Shown: piece by piece, positions 6,133-9,261 of the stretch
How the letters are laid out: the number at the start of each line of letters is the position of its first letter
How positions within the stretch are numbered: position 1 is the first letter of the stretch
Assembly: GCA_027443745.1 (NCBI GenBank)
Contig: DAIAZB010000623.1
Location: forward strand, 1 to 9,261
DNA length: 9,261 bases
Source: Thiomonas sp.
Lineage (GTDB): Bacteria; Pseudomonadota; Gammaproteobacteria; Burkholderiales; Burkholderiaceae
Direction of reading: 5' to 3'
The notes under the pieces: generated by a model
What the model was told of the DNA's origin: nothing
Databases searched by the model: none
Seen by the model: only the letters and a program-made list of their open reading frames with translations
Program-made: the position numbers and the translations under genes

Positions 6133-7259
6133 AGATTCTGTATTTGATGACTGAGCCCTTCGGCATCGGCGGCGTGCAGTCCGACATCCTGACGCTCTCT
6201 GAGGACCTCATTGCAAAAGGACATGAGGTGCATGTCGCGACCACCGATGGCGTCTTGCTGCAAGAACTGATTGGCAAGGGTGCACGCCATGTTGACATCG
6301 ATTTTCATTTCGGCGATGTGAAAAACCTCGTCAAAGCCTCGTGCCAACTGCGACGCGCAGTGCGCCAGCGCGGCATTGAACTGGTCGCACCACAATCCGT
6401 GCGTTCGTCCATCGCCGCCTACTTGGCACTGCGCCTCGCCCCGCATGGCTACCGCGTTGCGGCCACGGGCAAGCGTCCGCCTATCGTCACCACCATCCAC
6501 AACATCCACAACCCGAAGAACTTCAAGTACGCAGGGGCGATTCTTCGCCGCTGTGCCGACTTCGTCATCTTCGAGTCGCATTACGAACGCAACCGCCTAC
6601 TGGCCAACGGCCTAAAGGCGCAGCGCTCCGCCGTGATCCACAGCGGCATCGATTTGGCCAAGCTCTCGCAGCCCATGCGCAGCAGTGATTTCGCTCGGCA
6701 GTACGGCCTCGACCCCGCGAGGCATTTCATCTACGGCATCGTTGCCCGACTGTCGGAAGAAAAGGGCCATTACTATCTTGTGGACGCGTTCGCAAAACTT
6801 GCCCAGAGCCACACAGACGCCCGTTTGATGATCGTTGGTGACGGTCCGTTGCTGGAATCGGTGCAGCAGCAAGTCGCCCGCCTGGGGCTGCAGCCCCAAG
6901 TCATTTTCACCGGCATGCAGCGCGACATCGCCTCGCATCTGGCGTTGTTCGACGTGTTCGTGCTGTCGTCCACGCGCGAGTCCTTTCCGCTGTCGGCCCG
7001 CGAGGCAATGGCTGCCGGGCGTGCCGTGATCGCGCCGCGCATCGGCGGTTGCCCCGAAGTGGTGGATGAGGGCGTGACCGGCTTGCTGTTCGAAGCGGCG
7101 AATACGGACGACCTGGCCGCCAAGATGGCTCTCCTGACAAACCGCCAAATCAGCGTCGCCATGGGTCAGGCCGGGCGCATGCGCTCCGAGCGTCTGTTCT
7201 CTCGCGAGTCCTGGGTGAACGGTGATGAGAAGATTTACCTCGAATGGGCTGCGGGCTGA
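6129..7259 (+). CDS. Family 4 glycosyltransferase (GT-B fold), second copy
   Basis: A 376-residue GT4 enzyme likely adding another sugar to the repeat unit. The N-terminus, MKILYLMTEPFGIGGVQSDI (1-20), carries the usual glycine-rich acceptor loop (G-I-G-G-V-Q). T-T-I-H-N-I-H-N-P (His 124) resembles the matching segment in the GT4 gene at 4154, suggesting distant paralogy. The donor domain has I-V-A-R-L-S-E-E-K-G (R207, K212) and VGDGPLL. The E-x7-E motif is present as E284-S-F-P-L-S-A-R-E292, with Ser-Phe in place of the commoner Gly-Leu/Phe after the first Glu. The ATG at 6129 overlaps the deacetylase stop as ATGA; GAG at 6117-6119 is a weak ribosome site. This gene closes the tightly overlapping block, and a 70-base gap follows. 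Confidence 0.92.
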   Translation: MKILYLMTEPFGIGGVQSDILTLSEDLIAKGHEVHVATTDGVLLQELIGKGARHVDIDFHFGDVKNLVKASCQLRRAVRQRGIELVAPQSVRSSIAAYLALRLAPHGYRVAATGKRPPIVTTIHNIHNPKNFKYAGAILRRCADFVIFESHYERNRLLANGLKAQRSAVIHSGIDLAKLSQPMRSSDFARQYGLDPARHFIYGIVARLSEEKGHYYLVDAFAKLAQSHTDARLMIVGDGPLLESVQQQVARLGLQPQVIFTGMQRDIASHLALFDVFVLSSTRESFPLSAREAMAAGRAVIAPRIGGCPEVVDEGVTGLLFEAANTDDLAAKMALLTNRQISVAMGQAGRMRSERLFSRESWVNGDEKIYLEWAAG

Positions 7260-7329
7260 GCGTTGATTGCGCACCCAAGCACCGCGATTTGGACTGTGTT
7301 CCTTCACCACTCCGTAGCCGCCACCAGCT

Positions 7330-8088
7330 TTGAAAACCTGGATCGAAATCGTCACATCGCCCGTCTCGCTCATGGCCTGGGGCTTGCTACTGCTCACGGC
7401 ACTTGTCTTCTGGACCACACAGCGTCGCATTTTGCGTGTCGCCACCTTGGCGTTGACCTTGCTCTACTTCTTGCTGTCCATGCCGTTGACTGCCAACCTC
7501 GCGCTGGGCGAACTGGAGCATGTCGCGCGCCAGGACCAGCATTGCGGCCCCCCACCTGCCGGAAGCATCTTCATCGTGCTGGCCGGAGGCATCGAGGGCC
7601 ATCCCGCCCAGGCCACAGATTTCACCAAGCTCAAACTGCAAAGCATGCGACGCCTGATGTCGGCCACCCTGATCGCGTTGCGCATTCCTAACAGCCGCTT
7701 GCTGCTCTCGGGCGGGGCCGGGGGCCGCTGGCGCGAAGCCGATTTGATGGGTGCTCTAGCCGAACAGATGGGTTTCCCGGCTGCGCGCATCCAACTCGAC
7801 CGCGCCTCGCGAACCACCTACCAAAGCGCTCAGAACGTAGCGAAGATGCTCTCCGGTGACCCCAAGATTCCGCGCTATCTGGTGACGTCCGCTGATCACA
7901 TGCCTCGCGCCTACATGGCGTTTAGCCACAGTGGCCAGCGGGTCTGCGCGCTCCCGGTTGATTTCAACGCCATTGACCAGCCCCCCTACGAGATGCTCAC
8001 CCCGCAACTCAGCGCATTGACAAAAATGGCGCGTGCTCTGCATGAATACATCGGCATCCTGTTTTATTACTGGGTGAAATTTCAGTGA
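7330..8088 (+). CDS. DUF218 (ElyC/YdcF/SanA-like) membrane protein
   Basis: A 252-residue protein with two N-terminal hydrophobic segments (about 12-30 and 34-56) followed by a DUF218 domain. Recognisable blocks are F-I-V-L-A-G-G (81-87), R-L-L-L-S-G-G (123-129), E-A-D-L-M (136-140), the conserved D-R-A-S-R-T-T-Y-Q-S-A-Q-N (157-169) and Y-L-V-T-S-A-D-H-M-P-R-A (183-194). The C-terminal H-E-Y-I-G-I-L-F-Y-Y-W is also family-typical. E. coli ElyC, in this family, affects peptidoglycan synthesis and the undecaprenyl-phosphate carrier; relatives are common in polysaccharide loci. The start is uncertain: TTG 7330 is the first in-frame start after a TAG at 7315-7317 and gives a family-like N-terminus, while ATG 7372 would drop 14 residues. 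Neither has a clear Shine-Dalgarno sequence. The exact biochemical role is unknown. Confidence 0.85.
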   Translation: MKTWIEIVTSPVSLMAWGLLLLTALVFWTTQRRILRVATLALTLLYFLLSMPLTANLALGELEHVARQDQHCGPPPAGSIFIVLAGGIEGHPAQATDFTKLKLQSMRRLMSATLIALRIPNSRLLLSGGAGGRWREADLMGALAEQMGFPAARIQLDRASRTTYQSAQNVAKMLSGDPKIPRYLVTSADHMPRAYMAFSHSGQRVCALPVDFNAIDQPPYEMLTPQLSALTKMARALHEYIGILFYYWVKFQ

Positions 8089-8166
8089 CACCCGATTGTG
8101 GGGTTTGGCCGTCCCTCCCTTGGGGCTAGGCTTGTGATTGCGCACGCTGACACGCCCGACCCCCGC
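8089..8166 (+). other. Spacer before the last GT4 gene, open in its frame
   Basis: These 78 bases separate the DUF218 stop from the ATG at 8167. The DUF218 gene and the next glycosyltransferase are in the same frame, and none of the 26 codons between the TGA at 8086-8088 and the ATG is a stop. In-frame GTG codons at 8098 and 8134 are alternative starts; GTG 8134 has GGGG at 8122-8125 with an 8-base spacer, a better ribosome site than ATG 8167 has. I see no terminator hairpin or convincing promoter. Confidence 0.4.
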
Positions 8167-9261
8167 ATGCCCCTTACTGCACATGTCCCAACGCACGGCC
8201 CTACTCGTCCGGCTCGGGCCGCTAGCCCCATCCGGCTGCTGGTCGTGGTGGATGGCCGTTACCCTGCCACTGGCGGGGCCGAGATGCAGGCGCGACTGCT
8301 GAGTAGCTCCTTCGCATACGCTGGGCACCATGTGCAAGTGCTGGCTCCTCATCTCGATCGCAGCCAACCCAAAAGTGACTTGGTCGATGGCGTGCCGGTG
8401 TTGCGCTTGGCTTACCCCCGCATCAAAGGCCTAGGGGCGGTCGCATTGAATCTGCGCTTCGCCGCATTTTTGTGGCGTCATCACCGCGAATTCGACGCGA
8501 TTCACATTCACATGATGCACAACCTCGCTGGCGCGGCCGGTTGGCTCAAGCGCTGGTTGCGGCCGAGCATCACCGTCAAGGTCTCCGGTGCCGCTGAGTT
8601 CCATGGTGGCATCCTCGACCCGAAGCTGGGACATAAACCTGTGCATCGAATCCTGAGCGCGGGGGCCAAGCGGCTCGACGCCTTCCAATGCATCAGCCGC
8701 CACACCCTGGAAGTGATGCGCAATGCCGGATACCCTCCTGACAAACTGCATCTCGTGCCCAATGCGGTGGATTGTTCGCGCTATACCCTCTCCCATACCG
8801 ATACAGGCGCGCAAACCCGCGTGATTTTCGTCGGTCGGCATGTGGCGGTGAAAGCGCTTGACGTGCTGTTGCATGCCTGGGCCGAACTGCAACGAGCAGC
8901 AAGCCCGCACACTGCCGACGCACTCTTGGTCTTGGCTGGCGACGGGCCCGAACACGATCGCCTCGAACAACTGACCAAGGAACTGGGACTGAGGAGCAGT
9001 GTCGTCTTCCCCGGTCTCGTGACAGATGTACCGACACTTCTGGCTGGCGCTGGCCTCTATGTGCAGGCCTCGCACCAGGAGGGCCTGCCCAACGCGGTGC
9101 TCGAAGCCATGGCCTCGGGGCTGGCGGTGGTGGCCACGCGCGTGAGTGGCCATGAGGATGTGGTGGTCCATGGCAGCACGGGGCTGCTGGTGCCGCCGAA
9201 CGACCCGGCGGCGCTTGCTGCCGCCATGCAGACCCTGCTCGAGGATCCGGACCTGCGCCGA
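8167..9261 (+). CDS. Family 4 glycosyltransferase (GT-B fold), third copy, 3'-truncated
   Basis: 365 codons are visible and the frame is open to the right edge; GT4 proteins are usually about 370-410 residues, so only the last few dozen are missing. After a Pro/Ala-rich lead of ~20 residues the fold starts I-R-L-L-V-V-V-D-G-R-Y-P with an A-T-G-G-A-E-M-Q acceptor loop. The donor domain has F-V-G-R-H-V-A-V-K-A (R224, K229; Ala replaces the Gly that normally follows the Lys), LAGDGPEHDRL, and the E-x7-E motif E305-G-L-P-N-A-V-L-E313 followed by A-M-A-S-G. The segment K-V-S-G-A-A-E-F-H-G-G differs from the T-x-H-N-I loop of the other two GT4 genes, so this is a different subgroup. The start could also be GTG 8134, which would add 11 residues. 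It probably transfers a further sugar in the same pathway. Confidence 0.9.
   Translation, partial: MPLTAHVPTHGPTRPARAASPIRLLVVVDGRYPATGGAEMQARLLSSSFAYAGHHVQVLAPHLDRSQPKSDLVDGVPVLRLAYPRIKGLGAVALNLRFAAFLWRHHREFDAIHIHMMHNLAGAAGWLKRWLRPSITVKVSGAAEFHGGILDPKLGHKPVHRILSAGAKRLDAFQCISRHTLEVMRNAGYPPDKLHLVPNAVDCSRYTLSHTDTGAQTRVIFVGRHVAVKALDVLLHAWAELQRAASPHTADALLVLAGDGPEHDRLEQLTKELGLRSSVVFPGLVTDVPTLLAGAGLYVQASHQEGLPNAVLEAMASGLAVVATRVSGHEDVVVHGSTGLLVPPNDPAALAAAMQTLLEDPDLRR

Noticed and set aside
7263..7291. Possible promoter (TTGATT, 17-base spacer, GATTTG) before the DUF218 gene
   Set aside because: The -10 match to TATAAT is poor and no other support exists, so I do not list it as a promoter.
6612..7445. 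Minus-strand frame of 277 codons opposite the second GT4 gene
   Set aside because: No domain or motif, composition typical of an antisense shadow, and it spans the end of one good gene and the start of another on the + strand.
7263..7691. Plus-strand frame of 142 codons overlapping the DUF218 gene
   Set aside because: It has no family features and lies in a different frame over the well-conserved DUF218 coding region.
7264..8145. Repeat TGATTGCGCAC at 7264-7274 and 8135-8145, both just after gene ends
   Set aside because: The matching positions are suggestive, but several exact 11-base repeats are expected by chance in a 9 kb window and no flanking similarity extends it.
8431..9171. Minus-strand frame of 246 codons near the right edge
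   Set aside because: It lies entirely opposite the third GT4 gene, which has all family motifs; the antisense product is His/Gly-rich with no recognisable family.

Overview
The window reads as the interior of a cell-surface polysaccharide (exopolysaccharide, capsule or O-antigen-like) biosynthesis locus in a GC-rich proteobacterium. Base composition, codon use and gene style suggest a betaproteobacterium, perhaps Burkholderiales, but no marker gene fixes the taxon. All eight recognisable genes lie on the + strand. No RNA genes, insertion sequences, CRISPR arrays, integrases or convincing terminators were seen.

Layout. At the left edge is the 3' part of an alpha/beta hydrolase (to 710) whose nucleophile elbow carries Cys instead of Ser. 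After a 64-base gap comes a block of six genes in which every junction overlaps (775-7259): a membrane GT2 glycosyltransferase, a NodB-type polysaccharide deacetylase, a multi-pass O-antigen ligase/polymerase-like protein, a GT4 glycosyltransferase, a second NodB-type deacetylase and a second GT4 glycosyltransferase. A 70-base gap leads to a DUF218 (ElyC/YdcF-like) membrane protein that probably starts at TTG. Last is a third GT4 glycosyltransferase, which runs off the right edge.

Working model (inference). The GT2 and GT4 enzymes add sugars to a lipid-linked repeat unit on the cytoplasmic face. The two deacetylases lack an evident cleavable signal peptide, so they may remove N- or O-acetyl groups from lipid-linked intermediates before export. 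The polymerase-like protein would join repeat units, or ligate the glycan, on the periplasmic side. The DUF218 protein may bear on undecaprenyl-phosphate carrier metabolism, by analogy with E. coli ElyC. An initiating phosphoglycosyl transferase, a flippase and an outer-membrane exporter are not in the window and would be expected in the flanks.

Most notable points: the Cys-nucleophile hydrolase; two signal-less deacetylases each stop-start coupled behind a glycosyltransferase; a sharp AT-rich island in the polymerase gene; mutually exclusive hairpins at the deacetylase-polymerase junction; and an open frame joining the DUF218 gene to the last glycosyltransferase across one TGA. This is not a clearly new kind of system, but an atypically organised polysaccharide operon.
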